A stretch of DNA of 64,000 nt. Source: Candidatus Villigracilis adiacens (lineage in GTDB: Bacteria > Chloroflexota > Anaerolineae > Anaerolineales > Villigracilaceae). Numbering within the stretch: the first letter of the stretch is position 1; each line of letters starts with the position of its first letter. Where the stretch lies: contig JADJBU010000022.1 in assembly GCA_016703605.1 (NCBI GenBank), forward strand, positions 496,001-560,000, in the 5' to 3' direction. The notes under the pieces are model-generated. The model saw only the letters and a program-made list of their open reading frames with translations. It was not told the origin of the DNA and did no database searches. A program made the position numbers and the translations under genes. Shown in pieces: positions 24,852 through 34,069 of this stretch.

Positions 24852-27512
24852 TTATTGCCAGGCGAGCGCGCCAGACCTGCGGTAGTTCGCGGCGAGCAAT
24901 TCGAGGTCGAGGACGTTGATCGCGCCGTCGTTGTTCAGGTCGGCGGCGGCGGGGGCGGCGGAGTTGTAATTGATGCCGATGGTGAGCGCGTCGAACTGGT
25001 CAATGACGCTGTTGCCGTCAATATCGCCGGCGGGCAGGCTGACGGTCTGCATGGTGGTTGTGACTCCGCCGGTGAGGGATACGAATCCCTGCGCGTTGAG
25101 GAATCCCTGGGCAGAGGCGATGATGGTGTACGTCCCGGCGTTGATGGGGATGTTGAAGGTGCCGTCGGGGTTTGCCGCCTGCGAAACGACCAGCGTATTG
25201 CCCGCATCGAAGAGTTGAATGGTGACAGGCTTGCTGGCGTTGACCTGACCCGCAACGTAGGCAGGCAGGTTGGGTGTCGGCGTGGGGGTGACGGACGATG
25301 AGTCGAAGACGGTCACGGTATCGGGAATGTAGGCAATCTCCACCAGCCCGCCCTGCCCCGCTGATACGCGCGCCGTGCATTGGACGACGGTCGTCCCGGC
25401 GGAGAGTCCGCGGACGGAGAAGGTAAATGCGGTCCCGCTCGAGGTGGCTTTTCGTCCGTGGCTTCCGGCAATGGCGAGGATGAAACTGCCGTTCTGGGGT
25501 CCGTTCAAAGCCGAGGCCGGGTCTGAGCCGAAGAGTTCGGCGGGCTGAATGGCGCTGGCTTCCAGAACATCGGGCGAGAAGACGCAGTGGAATTCGACGC
25601 TGGAGTATCCCTCCGGCGGCACGTTGTTCAGGCTGACATTTACCAGGCTGGTCTGATTCAATTCGAGAGTCGGTTGAACGACATCCACAAGCACGTATGG
25701 ACCGGCAGGCGTGGGAATGGCAGTCGGCGTGGAGGTCGGCGCGCCAGCGGTCAATGTTCCGGCAATTGCGGTTTGCGTCCCGGCATCGGAAGTCAGGGTG
25801 AGGGCGATTGCGGTCTGGGTTCCGGCAATGGATGTGCCTGAGATCGCGGTCTGGGTTCCGGCAATGGATGTGCCGGAAATGGCGGTCTGAGTCCCGGCAA
25901 TCGAGGTGCCTGCAATGGCGGTCTGGGTTTCAGCGATGGATGTGCCTGAGATCGCGGTCTGGGTTCCGGCAATAGACGTGCCGGAAATGGCGGTCTGGGT
26001 TCCGGCAATCGAGGTGCTTGAGATCGCGGTCTGGGTTCCGGCGTCTGAAGTGGAGGTCAATGCGATGGAGGTCTGCGTTTCCGCGATGGAAGTGCCTGCA
26101 ATGGCGGTTTGGGTCCCGGCGATGGCAGTGCCAGCAATGACTGTCTGTGTTCCGGCAATGGCGGTTTGTGTCCCCGCTTCAGCAGAGGAGGTCAACGCGA
26201 TGGAGGTCTGAGTCTCTGCAAAGGCAGTGCCTGCAATGGAGGTCTGGGTTTCGGCGATGGACGTCCCGGCAATGGCGGTCTGGGTCCCGGCGATAACCGT
26301 CCCGGTTAAGTCCACAGTTGGGGTGGGCGTGATGGTTGGGGTCGGTGTTTCGGTGGGTGTATCGGTAATGCCGGGTGTGGATGTGGGCGTTTCGGAGGGG
26401 ATGAAAGTTTGGGTCGGCGTGGGGGTTTCCGTCTCGCTGGGAGCCGGGGTAACCGTCGGGGTTTCGGTCCCGGTTGGGGAGGCGGTAAAGGTTGGGGTTT
26501 CAGATTCAGTTGGCGTACCGGTGGGAGTCGGAGTCTCCGAAGGGACGAGGGTGGGCGATTCAGTCGGAGACGGGGTAACGGTCGCCCCGTTCGATTCGCT
26601 CTTGGAGGCGGTCAGCGAATAAAAGCCGGTTCCCGAATCTGAACAAACATCCACATAATAGAAGCCGGAGGGCTGTGTGGTTTCAAGCGTTCCGTTGGCG
26701 CGCATGATTTCATTTTCGCTGGAATCCCGCAGGATGATGACAGGCGTCAACCCCGGCGCGGACGGCGTGACATTGACCTCGAAGACGGCATCCTCCACCA
26801 GAATCAACGACCAGCGTTCGCAGCGGTAGGCATCCACGCTGCCTTCGTATTGGGCGTCCCAATCCAACACTCCGCGGGTAACCAGCTGCATATCGGGGAT
26901 GTTCAGGAGCGGGGTCAGGATCGGAACCGTGACGCCGTTCTTTGTATAGGTGGTCTTGTTGGTGAAGGCGTTGTAATTGACCGTCCATCCGGCGAAGCGG
27001 GTATCAAGAACGTTCGGGCGGAAGACGAAATGCAAATGCGGGCCCGGGTATTCGTTGCCTACGCAAACCTGCTGGGTCTTATTATTATGAATGACGGCGA
27101 GTTTCTGGTTGCGGCTGACCTGCTGCCCGGCTGTCACCTGAATGTTATCGAGGTGCCAGTATTCGGTCCTCCAGCCGTTGCCGTGGTCGATCTTGACGAC
27201 GCAATTCCCGGACTGGGTCACGGTGCCTGCGGCGGCGGCTGTCACCCAATCGTTCGAGGTGTCTTCGCCGACGGTCATATTGACGCGCGGGGCAAAGTCT
27301 ATGGCGCCGCCATTGTGATAATTATGCGGGCTGCCCGTCGGACGCCGCCAGCCATTATCCAGCCCGTCATACGAAACCCAGGCTTTGCCCTGCTCCCACG
27401 GCAGTTGAAACATGTCCACCGGCGGGGACGAATCGGCATACGCCCGCGCGGGAATGGCGGCAAACAAGACGGCGAGGATCAGCAATATCCTGGATGAAGT
27501 TCTATTCTTCAT
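24852..27512 (-). CDS. secreted M23 peptidase with repeat linker, cohesin-like and dockerin modules
   Basis: 886 residues with a signal peptide (about 1-26, cut after ARAYA). The LytM/M23 domain (about 30-170) has zinc-ligand motifs H66-x5-D72 and H159-L-H161, with His120 likely catalytic, so the active site looks complete. A PPC-like beta domain (about 210-310) precedes a Thr/Ser/Pro-rich linker (to about 405) and roughly 200 residues of seven-residue-type repeats (GTQTAIAGTSIA). A cohesin-like domain (about 610-745), a carboxypeptidase-regulatory-like beta domain and a C-terminal dockerin follow. The dockerin has two Ca-binding loops, DIDGNSVIDQFD and DLNNDGAINVLD. It is predicted to cut peptidoglycan peptides outside the cell and to bind cohesins. 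It is the last gene of a three-gene operon. Confidence 0.85.
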   Translation of the reverse strand: MKNRTSSRILLILAVLFAAIPARAYADSSPPVDMFQLPWEQGKAWVSYDGLDNGWRRPTGSPHNYHNGGAIDFAPRVNMTVGEDTSNDWVTAAAAGTVTQSGNCVVKIDHGNGWRTEYWHLDNIQVTAGQQVSRNQKLAVIHNNKTQQVCVGNEYPGPHLHFVFRPNVLDTRFAGWTVNYNAFTNKTTYTKNGVTVPILTPLLNIPDMQLVTRGVLDWDAQYEGSVDAYRCERWSLILVEDAVFEVNVTPSAPGLTPVIILRDSSENEIMRANGTLETTQPSGFYYVDVCSDSGTGFYSLTASKSESNGATVTPSPTESPTLVPSETPTPTGTPTESETPTFTASPTGTETPTVTPAPSETETPTPTQTFIPSETPTSTPGITDTPTETPTPTITPTPTVDLTGTVIAGTQTAIAGTSIAETQTSIAGTAFAETQTSIALTSSAEAGTQTAIAGTQTVIAGTAIAGTQTAIAGTSIAETQTSIALTSTSDAGTQTAISSTSIAGTQTAISGTSIAGTQTAISGTSIAETQTAIAGTSIAGTQTAISGTSIAGTQTAISGTSIAGTQTAIALTLTSDAGTQTAIAGTLTAGAPTSTPTAIPTPAGPYVLVDVVQPTLELNQTSLVNVSLNNVPPEGYSSVEFHCVFSPDVLEASAIQPAELFGSDPASALNGPQNGSFILAIAGSHGRKATSSGTAFTFSVRGLSAGTTVVQCTARVSAGQGGLVEIAYIPDTVTVFDSSSVTPTPTPNLPAYVAGQVNASKPVTIQLFDAGNTLVVSQAANPDGTFNIPINAGTYTIIASAQGFLNAQGFVSLTGGVTTTMQTVSLPAGDIDGNSVIDQFDALTIGINYNSAAPAAADLNNDGAINVLDLELLAANYRRSGALAWQ
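25756..26310 (-). repeat. coding tandem repeat tract in the M23 gene
   Basis: About 550 bp of imperfect 21-bp and 42-bp units encode repeated GTQTAIAGTSIA-type heptads. The units differ by single-base and whole-unit changes (GTQ/ETQ, AIA/AIS/SIA), so the tract is diverged and probably prone to slip. Between 26310 and 26600 it grades into Thr/Pro-rich codons. Confidence 0.8.
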
Positions 27513-27555
27513 GGCTGTACCTTATGTTGGCGGAATACGCCGGCGACCCGGATCG

Positions 27556-28218
27556 TTATGCGGAATTGTCCCGCTTCAAGATTCGAATCAAAACGAAAAT
27601 TCCAAAGACGAGAAAAATGCCGATCACGGCAAGAATGATCACGGTTCCGATGGGAAGCGAATCGGGAGAAGAGGACTCCGGCTCGACGCCCAGGGGAAGC
27701 GGGGTGCCCAAAAGAGGCAGGGTCTCGGCGGAGCCTTGTTCCGCGCTGACCGCAAAGGGGATGGTTTTCTCCCCAAGCGTCACGCCGGGAAGCGGCGCGG
27801 CAAAACCGGATTCGTTCTTGATGACGAGCGCGGCGCTTTCAAGGGTGACGTTGGTCTGGCATTCACCCAGCGTGGTAAAGCGGACTTCTGCAAGAACGCC
27901 ATTGGCAGCAACCGGGGTGGTGCTGGCAAAAGAGGCGTCCACCAGCCCATCCAACTGGGGAAGCGAGAGACCGTTCAAACCGGGAATGGGGCTGGCGGCG
28001 TTGAGCGCCTCAAGGCAGGCGGGGTCGAAGCGGATCTGGAAGGTCATTCCCTGAATGGGCGAAGCGGAGATGCCGTTCACCGTAACGATGACGGTCTCCC
28101 CCGTTTTGAAGCTGGATGCGGAGGCGGTGATCCAGATCGATTCGGAAGACTGCGCCTTTACAGGCAGGGCGAGACCCAGGCTGAGAAGCAGGATAAAGAT
28201 GATTGCAATTTTTTTCAT
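27556..28218 (-). CDS. membrane-anchored cohesin-domain protein
   Basis: 220 residues. A signal peptide (about 1-22, ending VKAQS) is followed by a single cohesin-like beta-sandwich (about 24-150), with typical strands TGETVIVTVNG, MTFQIRFDP and NGVLAEVRFTTLG. A short linker ends in a transmembrane helix (about 185-208, IGTVIILAVIGIFLVFGIF) and a basic tail, RILKRDNSA. This is the layout of an anchoring scaffoldin: an exported cohesin fixed in the membrane. It sits between two genes encoding dockerin-bearing exported proteins on the same strand (gaps about 43 and 60 bp), suggesting it tethers them. Whether this cohesin binds those dockerins is inference. Confidence 0.8.
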   Translation of the reverse strand: MKKIAIIFILLLSLGLALPVKAQSSESIWITASASSFKTGETVIVTVNGISASPIQGMTFQIRFDPACLEALNAASPIPGLNGLSLPQLDGLVDASFASTTPVAANGVLAEVRFTTLGECQTNVTLESAALVIKNESGFAAPLPGVTLGEKTIPFAVSAEQGSAETLPLLGTPLPLGVEPESSSPDSLPIGTVIILAVIGIFLVFGIFVLIRILKRDNSA

Positions 28219-28278
28219 TGAAGTCTCCGTGCGGGATGCGCCGGTGAAAATCGGCGCATCCCGCGGGTGCGTTGAGAT

Positions 28279-29523
28279 TTACTGCCAGGCTGTGGGGCCC
28301 GTGTCGCGGTAGTTCGCCGCGAGCAATTCGAGGTCGAGCACGTTGATCGTGCCGTCGTTGTTCAGGTCGGCGGCGGCTGGCTCGATCAGGTTGTAGTTGA
28401 TGCCGATGGTCAGCGCGTCGAACTGGTCGATGACATCGTTGCCGTCAATATCGCCCGCGAGCAGGGAGATGACCGGCATGGTGGCGGTCACGCCGCTAGT
28501 AAGCGCAGCGCTTCCCTGGGCTCTTAAGAAACCAGGCGCCGAGGCAACAATGGTGTAACTCCCAGCCGGGGCAGGCAAAGAAAAATTTCCGTTTTCGTCC
28601 ACAAGCCCCGAGGTCTCAACGGTTTCGCCGTCGTAGAGCGTCACGGTAACGGACTTGGCGGCGATCACGGTTCCAGCCACGTTTCCCTCTGCGGCGGTGA
28701 TTAACAACGTCGCCGGGGTGGAGGCGATGGTGGTCAACGAACCGCCCGCGGAAACCCGCGCCACACAGTTGATCTCCGCCTCACCCACTGCCAAAGCGGT
28801 GACGGTGAAGGTAAAGACAGCGCCGTCAGACGAGGCGCGCTGTCCATTGCTGCCCGCCACGGCGAAGACGAAGGAGCCGTCCACCGGCCCGTTGATGGCA
28901 ACGGCGGGGTCCGAGCCGAAGAGCCCGGCATCGGCGATATTACTGATCGAGACCAATGAGGGGTCGAACGAGCAGGTGAATTCCGCGCTGGCATAGCCGC
29001 CCTGGGGGACATTGGTCAGCATGACCGTGCCGGTGGATGTTCCGCCGACAAGGACCGAAGCGGGGTTCAACATGACCGAAGCGGTCGGCTCGGCAGTCTG
29101 CTCGACGCGGGTGATCTCCATCAGGTAGGTGCCTTCGCCGGTCTGCGGCTGAACCTGGATGAAGTAATCCCCGGCGGGCTGGCTGGTGGTCAGCAGGGCG
29201 CTGGAGATGGAACCGCTGCCGACTGCGATCTGGTTCTCATTGCCGTCGAGCAGGTAGATATCGGGGGTAAGGTTGCCGGAGGTGGTGATGATGGAAATGG
29301 TGAAGCTTTCACCCTCCACCAACTGGAGCGACCAGCGTTCATAGCGGTTCGCGTTGACCGTTCCGTTGAAGACCGCGTCCCAAAACGTGGTGGAGCGGAT
29401 GATGATCTGCGCGCCGAGAGTATTCACGCTGTTTCCCTGCGCGCTCGCCTGCGTTCCAGGGCCAAAGATGCTGAAAACAATGGCAATCAACATCACCGCC
29501 CGGAAGAAGTGCATCTTATTCAT
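28279..29523 (-). CDS. secreted PPC-cohesin-dockerin protein
   Basis: 414 residues. The signal peptide ends near residue 28 (TQASAQ). A PPC-type beta-sandwich (about 40-138) with YERWSLQLVEGESFTI is followed by a cohesin-like domain (about 145-280). Then come a small carboxypeptidase-regulatory-like domain (about 285-350) and a C-terminal dockerin (355-414). The dockerin loops DIDGNDVIDQFD and DLNNDGTINVLD are nearly identical to those of the M23 protein. No catalytic domain is seen, so it looks like an adaptor that could chain cohesin to dockerin. It is the first gene of the operon. Confidence 0.82.
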   Translation of the reverse strand: MNKMHFFRAVMLIAIVFSIFGPGTQASAQGNSVNTLGAQIIIRSTTFWDAVFNGTVNANRYERWSLQLVEGESFTISIITTSGNLTPDIYLLDGNENQIAVGSGSISSALLTTSQPAGDYFIQVQPQTGEGTYLMEITRVEQTAEPTASVMLNPASVLVGGTSTGTVMLTNVPQGGYASAEFTCSFDPSLVSISNIADAGLFGSDPAVAINGPVDGSFVFAVAGSNGQRASSDGAVFTFTVTALAVGEAEINCVARVSAGGSLTTIASTPATLLITAAEGNVAGTVIAAKSVTVTLYDGETVETSGLVDENGNFSLPAPAGSYTIVASAPGFLRAQGSAALTSGVTATMPVISLLAGDIDGNDVIDQFDALTIGINYNLIEPAAADLNNDGTINVLDLELLAANYRDTGPTAWQ

Positions 29524-29869
29524 GGGTTTCTCCTTTTCTTGAAATATGATTTCATTGGGCTTGAAACAAGCCTGCGGACATGGTGGTTTTTTCTACGTAT
29601 TCCTCCAGACTGCCGCAACCCGGCATAATCGATTAAATATCTGGCACAACTCAGTTCCATTCTATGTGGTTGAGTTTGATGCAAGCGTTACAGGTGGGTT
29701 GCCGCGAGGTTGCAGGAAGATTGCGATTGTCCATCCGCCTTCATTGCAATATCGAATTAAGATTCGATGATTGCAGCAAGCGCCGCCAACTTCAGGCTGC
29801 GCTGTGTTCGGAATCAAAAGAGACAGGGGCTGCCTGTCTCTTCATAAATGGATCGCCCCCGCGTAACGA
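29524..29869. other. intergenic region upstream of the cohesin/dockerin operon
   Basis: About 345 bp lie between the divergently placed operon start and the DUF1385 stop. No protein-like frame was recognised. The promoter of the operon should lie here on the minus strand, but no -35/-10 pair is clear. Confidence 0.4.
29818..29842 (-). terminator. terminator of the DUF1385 gene
   Basis: Perfect 10-bp arms AAGAGACAGG (29818-29827) and CCTGTCTCTT (29833-29842) enclose GGCTG. On the minus strand the stem is followed by TTTGATT. It lies 27 bp past the DUF1385 stop. Confidence 0.65.
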
Positions 29870-30772
29870 TTAAGTCACGATCTCCGCTTCGGCTTTGCGC
29901 ATGGATTGGAAGGATTGGATCGCCACTTCGAGCATGGCATGGTCGGGCGGGCGCGTGGTCAGCGATTGCAGGGCGAGGTTGGGCTTGATGAGCAGTTTGA
30001 CGATGGGGTTGCCCAGGTGATTCGCCGTCCAGCGGATGTACTCGACGGCAATGCCCGCCAAAATGGGGATGAACAAAATCCGCGTGACGAGCCGCCAGAG
30101 GATGGGCATGGGTCCCAGCGCGGTGAAGACGAGGATGGATAACAATACGAGGGTGAGTAAAAAAGCCGTGCCGCAGCGCGGATGCTCGATGGGATAGGTA
30201 TCCACAACGGCGGGGGTCAATTCCGCGCCTGCTTCGTAGGCGTTGATGGTTTTGTGTTCCGCGCCGTGGTATTGAAAGACGCGCTTGATGTCTGGCATGA
30301 AGCCGATTGCCCAGATGTAGCCGACAAGAATCAATAACCGCAAAACGCCTTCGACGAGATTCCCAACCCAGACCGCAGAGGTGGTTTGGGCGAGCCAGTG
30401 TTCCGCCCAGCCGCCGATTCCCGCGGGAAGCAAAAAGAAAAGTCCAATGCCAAAGGAGAGGGACAAGCCCAACGTCAGGTAAAGAGCCGGTCCTTCCAGT
30501 TTTTCATCCTCGCCGGTTTGCGTGTTCGCAGAAAGGGTCAGGGCGCGCATCCCCAGTCCAAGCGCATCCCACAACAGAATGCTGCCGCGTAAAAAGGGAA
30601 TCTTTGTAATGCCCGAACGATAAACATTTGCAAGCGGTTCGGTGTGCGTGACGATGGCGCCATCCGGCGCGCGCATGGCAACGGCGAAGGCTTTTTGTCC
30701 GCGCATCATGACGCCCTCGATGACGGCCTGCCCGCCGTAGGTGATGATTCGATCTTCCATATTTTTTTTCAT
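29870..30772 (-). CDS. DUF1385 integral membrane protein
   Basis: 300 residues from the ATG at 30772 (AAGG 6 bp upstream); starts at 30799 and 30760 are alternatives. The N-terminus has the family hallmark YGGQAVIEGVMMRG. Several transmembrane segments (about 90-165 and 195-240) and the conserved segment YHGAEHKTINAYEAG with HPRCGTAF follow. In Firmicutes and Chloroflexota this family (YqhQ-like) has no fixed function. A membrane or cell-envelope role is likely. A palindromic repeat at 30793 lies just upstream. Confidence 0.88.
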   Translation of the reverse strand: MKKNMEDRIITYGGQAVIEGVMMRGQKAFAVAMRAPDGAIVTHTEPLANVYRSGITKIPFLRGSILLWDALGLGMRALTLSANTQTGEDEKLEGPALYLTLGLSLSFGIGLFFLLPAGIGGWAEHWLAQTTSAVWVGNLVEGVLRLLILVGYIWAIGFMPDIKRVFQYHGAEHKTINAYEAGAELTPAVVDTYPIEHPRCGTAFLLTLVLLSILVFTALGPMPILWRLVTRILFIPILAGIAVEYIRWTANHLGNPIVKLLIKPNLALQSLTTRPPDHAMLEVAIQSFQSMRKAEAEIVT

Positions 30773-30792
30773 TTGCCTTGATCCAAATTGCA

Positions 30793-30846
30793 GGGGCAAC
30801 CCTCCCTTCGGGAATTAGCGCCATTTCAGCCGGGACGGGTTGCCCC
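30793..30846. repeat. dispersed palindromic repeat (GGGGCAACCC family)
   Basis: Arms GGGGCAACCC (30793-30802) and GGGTTGCCCC (30837-30846) are exact complements around a 34-bp interior. It occupies the gap between the M20 peptidase and DUF1385 genes. Confidence 0.7.
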
Positions 30847-30853
30847 TACGATT

Positions 30854-32224
30854 CTAGAAATTGTAAAAGAAATGCGTGAAGGCTTCGATGCCTTTGTACC
30901 AGGTCGGCAGGTGCATCCGTTCGTTCGGCGAGTGGACGTTGTCATCCGGCAAGCCGAAGCCGGTCAGCAGCGAATCCGCGCCGACATATTTTTGCAGGAG
31001 CACCACCGAACCGATGGAGCCGCCTTCGCGCTTGAAGTAGGGACGTTTGCCCCACACGGTTTCGAGCGCCTTTGCCAGCGCCTTCACACCAGCCGAATCG
31101 GTCTCGACGAGAGCCGCGCCGGCGTTATGCAGGTTGGTCAATTCCCATTTGATCGTTTTGGGGGCGTTCTTCTTGAGATAGGCGCGCAATTGTTTTTCAG
31201 TCGCTTCGGGGGTCTGGTCTGGCACAAGGCGGCAGGAGATCTTCGCCATTGCCCAGGCAGGCAGGACGGTCTTCGACCCCTGCCCCGTGAAGCCGGAGAG
31301 CAACCCGTTGACCTCGAGAGTCGGGCGCGCGCCGGTGCGTTCAGCGGGGATGAATTGCGGCTCGCCCCACAGCGCGGGGACGCCGGTCATCCTGATGAGT
31401 TCCCGGTCCTTGACCGGCAGGCGTTTGAAATCGGCGCGTTCCTGTTTGCTCAACTTGCGAACCTTGTCATAAAAACCCGGCAGGGTGATCTTCCCGTTTT
31501 TGTCGTGCATCCCGGCGATCAACTCGATCAACGCCTGGGCGGGGTTGTGAACCGTGCCGCCAAACAGACCGGAATGCAAATCCTTATCGGGACCAAAGAC
31601 TCGCAATTCAAAATAAGCAAGTCCGCGCAGACCGGTGGTGATGGTGGGCTTGTCCGGGGCGATCATCCCTGCATCGGGGTTCAGACAAAAATCGGCGGCA
31701 AGCAGCGCCTTGTTCTTCTTGATGAAATCGCCGAGATGCTCCGAGCCGATCTCCTCCTCGCCTTCGACCATCCACTTGATATTGACCGGCAGTTTACCGT
31801 CGGATTTCATGATGGCTTCCACGGCTTTGATGGACGCCACAACCTGACCCTTCATGTCTGACGCGCCCCGTCCGAACAGATAATCGCCTCGCACCTCGGA
31901 TTTGAACGGGTCGGACGACCAAAGTTCGAGCGGGTCAACAGGCTGGACATCGTAATGCCCGTAGATCATCACCGTCGGCGCGGATTTACCCGCCTTCATC
32001 CACTCGCCATAGACGACGGGATGCAAAGCGGTCGGCATGATCCGCACATTCTCCATGCCGATGGAACGCAGTTGGGAGGCGACCCATTCCGCCGCGCGCC
32101 GGACGTCGGCTTTGTTCTCGTCGAGGGTCGAGATCGAAGGGATGGAAACCAGTTCCTTGAGTTCGTTCAGGTACCGGTCATGGTTCGAGCGGACGTATTC
32201 AATGGCTTTCTGCATATTGGTCAT
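30854..32224 (-). CDS. M20-family metallopeptidase / dipeptidase
   Basis: 456 residues, typical of the M20A/M20F dipeptidases. The metal-binding motif YGHYDVQPVDP (near residue 87), then GRGASDMKG, and the catalytic Glu pair in MVEGEEEIGSEH are present, as is a lid/dimerisation domain (about 210-360). It should hydrolyse short peptides with two zinc ions, in the cytosol. The downstream oligopeptide-binding protein gene on the same strand (44-bp gap, transcribed first) suggests joint peptide uptake and breakdown. The C-terminal His lies in FGLPDDNVHSPNER. Confidence 0.92.
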   Translation of the reverse strand: MTNMQKAIEYVRSNHDRYLNELKELVSIPSISTLDENKADVRRAAEWVASQLRSIGMENVRIMPTALHPVVYGEWMKAGKSAPTVMIYGHYDVQPVDPLELWSSDPFKSEVRGDYLFGRGASDMKGQVVASIKAVEAIMKSDGKLPVNIKWMVEGEEEIGSEHLGDFIKKNKALLAADFCLNPDAGMIAPDKPTITTGLRGLAYFELRVFGPDKDLHSGLFGGTVHNPAQALIELIAGMHDKNGKITLPGFYDKVRKLSKQERADFKRLPVKDRELIRMTGVPALWGEPQFIPAERTGARPTLEVNGLLSGFTGQGSKTVLPAWAMAKISCRLVPDQTPEATEKQLRAYLKKNAPKTIKWELTNLHNAGAALVETDSAGVKALAKALETVWGKRPYFKREGGSIGSVVLLQKYVGADSLLTGFGLPDDNVHSPNERMHLPTWYKGIEAFTHFFYNF

Positions 32225-32269
32225 GGTGGGTTTCCTTTGCTTTAGCGTGCCGAAAAATTCATCTTGCAG

Positions 32270-33949
32270 TTACGGCGCAGGCTCGGGGTCTTCTCCGAGC
32301 GAACGACGCGTCACAAGATACCATTCGTGGATCAATGCCAGCCGGTCGCTGACATCGTACATCGGCGCGACCTGCACGCCCTGCACCTGCGCGTCCACAC
32401 CGTAGGAATAGACGGGATAATACAAGGGCAGCGAGGGCAGTTCCTTGGCGAAGATCACCTGGAAATTCTTATACAGCCTCATGCGCTCGTTGAAATCGGC
32501 GGCGGTGCGGGCGGTTTCGAGGTATTCGCTGGCGGTGCGGTTATCCCATTGCGAGTAGTTCTGCCCGCCCGTCGCTTCGGACTGATGCCAGAAGAGATAC
32601 GGGTCGGGGTCTGGCGTGCGGGAGGTGTTCAGGTCTGCGAGCGCGGCTTCGTAATTGCGCGTCGTCAGGTAATCGTTTACGAGGGAATCATAGGCGACAG
32701 CCTGCAAATTAACCTGCACGCCGATCAGGGTCCAGTCTGCCTGGATGGCTTGGGCGATCTGAGTGTGAACCGGGTCGTCTGGATGTACCATCGTAAAGGT
32801 CAACGGCTGTCCGTCCTTCGAGCGGACGGTACTTCCCGCCGTAAAAATAAACCCCTCCTTGTTTAGCAGCTGGATCGCGGCTTCGGGGTCGTATGAAAAC
32901 TTTTCGATCCCGTCATGGTAAGCCCACGAACCCGGCAGGATGGGGCTATCTGCCACAATGGCTTGACCGTTCAGGATATGCGAGACGATCACCGTGCGGT
33001 TCAATCCGAGCATCAGAGCGCGGCGCACGCTGGCGTTCTGTAAAAAACCAACGGCTGGGTTGTTGTTATTGAGGAAGACCATACCCGTCTGCGGCAGGCG
33101 GCTGGTGTAAACAGAAAGAGCCGGTTCCTGGAGCGCCGCTTCCAGCACGTCCTGGGTCAACTGACTGATGCCGAGTACTTCGCCCTGACGATAGGCATCC
33201 AATGCCGCGGCGGAATTTGGATAATAACGGAAGACCACCTGCTCGATGAAGGGCGGGCCGAGATAGTAATCTTCGTTGACGGAAAGGATCACGCCGGTGA
33301 TCTGTCCCCCGCTGACGATCAGTTCTTCGAATTTATATGGACCGGTTCCCACCGGCTTCAAGTTGAATTCTGCCGTGGGCAACTGGTCCGCCGGGACGGT
33401 TTCGAGCAGGTGCTTCGGCAGGATGCCGAAGGTGGCGTAATCCAAAAAGGGAGAGAAAGGCTCGGGCAGGGTGAACTGAAAAGTCTTGTCGTCGAGCCGC
33501 TTGACCTGAATCTGCGACCACAGGTCTTTGATATCCTGCGGGAAGAGCGAGGCAGGGCTTTTGATGGCTTCGATGGTGAAGAGCACGTCGTCGCTGGTCA
33601 CGGGCTGTCCGTCGTGCCAGATCGCGCCCGGGCGCAATGAAAAATTATAGACCCTGCCGTCGGCAGAGACGCCCCAGGATTCAGCCAAATCGGGCTGGGG
33701 GAGTCCGCGCGAATCGAATTTGACCAGCCCGCTGAAGATGAGTCGGTTCACATCGCGGTCTGCGGGGTTGTTCCAATCCAGCGCGGGGTTGAGGCGTCCC
33801 ATCGAACCGATCAGCGCCTCGGTATAAATGCCGCCGGGCGCGGCTTCGGGCAGGGTGATGACCGTCACCGGCTGCTGGCTGAGCAGGAGCAATGCCACGA
33901 TCACCAGCGTAACCGCGACCACAAGGATCTGCCAGCGTAATCGTTTCAT
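32270..33949 (-). CDS. ABC transporter substrate-binding protein, family 5 (peptide/nickel type)
   Basis: 559 residues with an N-terminal hydrophobic anchor (about 8-24, VVAVTLVIVALLLL) and no lipobox Cys, so it is an uncleaved or signal-peptide-cleaved exported protein. The SBP_bac_5 fold is shown by LNPALDWNNPADRDVN, LAESWGVSADGRVYNFSL and the FLNNNNPAVGFLQNASVRRAL hinge region (in parts). The closing segment is YDVSDRLALIHEWYL. It binds oligopeptides or similar solutes. Its permease and ATPase genes are not adjacent. The upstream M20 peptidase suggests peptide use. Confidence 0.9.
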   Translation of the reverse strand: MKRLRWQILVVAVTLVIVALLLLSQQPVTVITLPEAAPGGIYTEALIGSMGRLNPALDWNNPADRDVNRLIFSGLVKFDSRGLPQPDLAESWGVSADGRVYNFSLRPGAIWHDGQPVTSDDVLFTIEAIKSPASLFPQDIKDLWSQIQVKRLDDKTFQFTLPEPFSPFLDYATFGILPKHLLETVPADQLPTAEFNLKPVGTGPYKFEELIVSGGQITGVILSVNEDYYLGPPFIEQVVFRYYPNSAAALDAYRQGEVLGISQLTQDVLEAALQEPALSVYTSRLPQTGMVFLNNNNPAVGFLQNASVRRALMLGLNRTVIVSHILNGQAIVADSPILPGSWAYHDGIEKFSYDPEAAIQLLNKEGFIFTAGSTVRSKDGQPLTFTMVHPDDPVHTQIAQAIQADWTLIGVQVNLQAVAYDSLVNDYLTTRNYEAALADLNTSRTPDPDPYLFWHQSEATGGQNYSQWDNRTASEYLETARTAADFNERMRLYKNFQVIFAKELPSLPLYYPVYSYGVDAQVQGVQVAPMYDVSDRLALIHEWYLVTRRSLGEDPEPAP

Positions 33950-33999
33950 GATTTTTTACTTTGGGGAATGATCGCCCCGCCCGGGGTCGGCGGGGGGGA

Positions 34000-34069
34000 A
34001 AAGAAAGAAGGACCGCCGCGCCCGGCTGCCGGGCAACTTGTTTCAGCGGACCTTCCGACGGGGTGTGAT
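34000..34069 (-). terminator. hairpins after secG
   Basis: Downstream of secG (minus strand) a stem GCCCGG-CTG-CCGGGC (34020-34034) sits inside a longer imperfect stem whose outer arm ends in CTTCTTTCTTTTC. This would end the secG transcript before the binding-protein gene. Confidence 0.5.

Noticed and set aside
29546..29873. Two short plus-strand frames before the DUF1385 gene
   Set aside because: No ribosome binding site or family features; the composition is like the flanking non-coding DNA.
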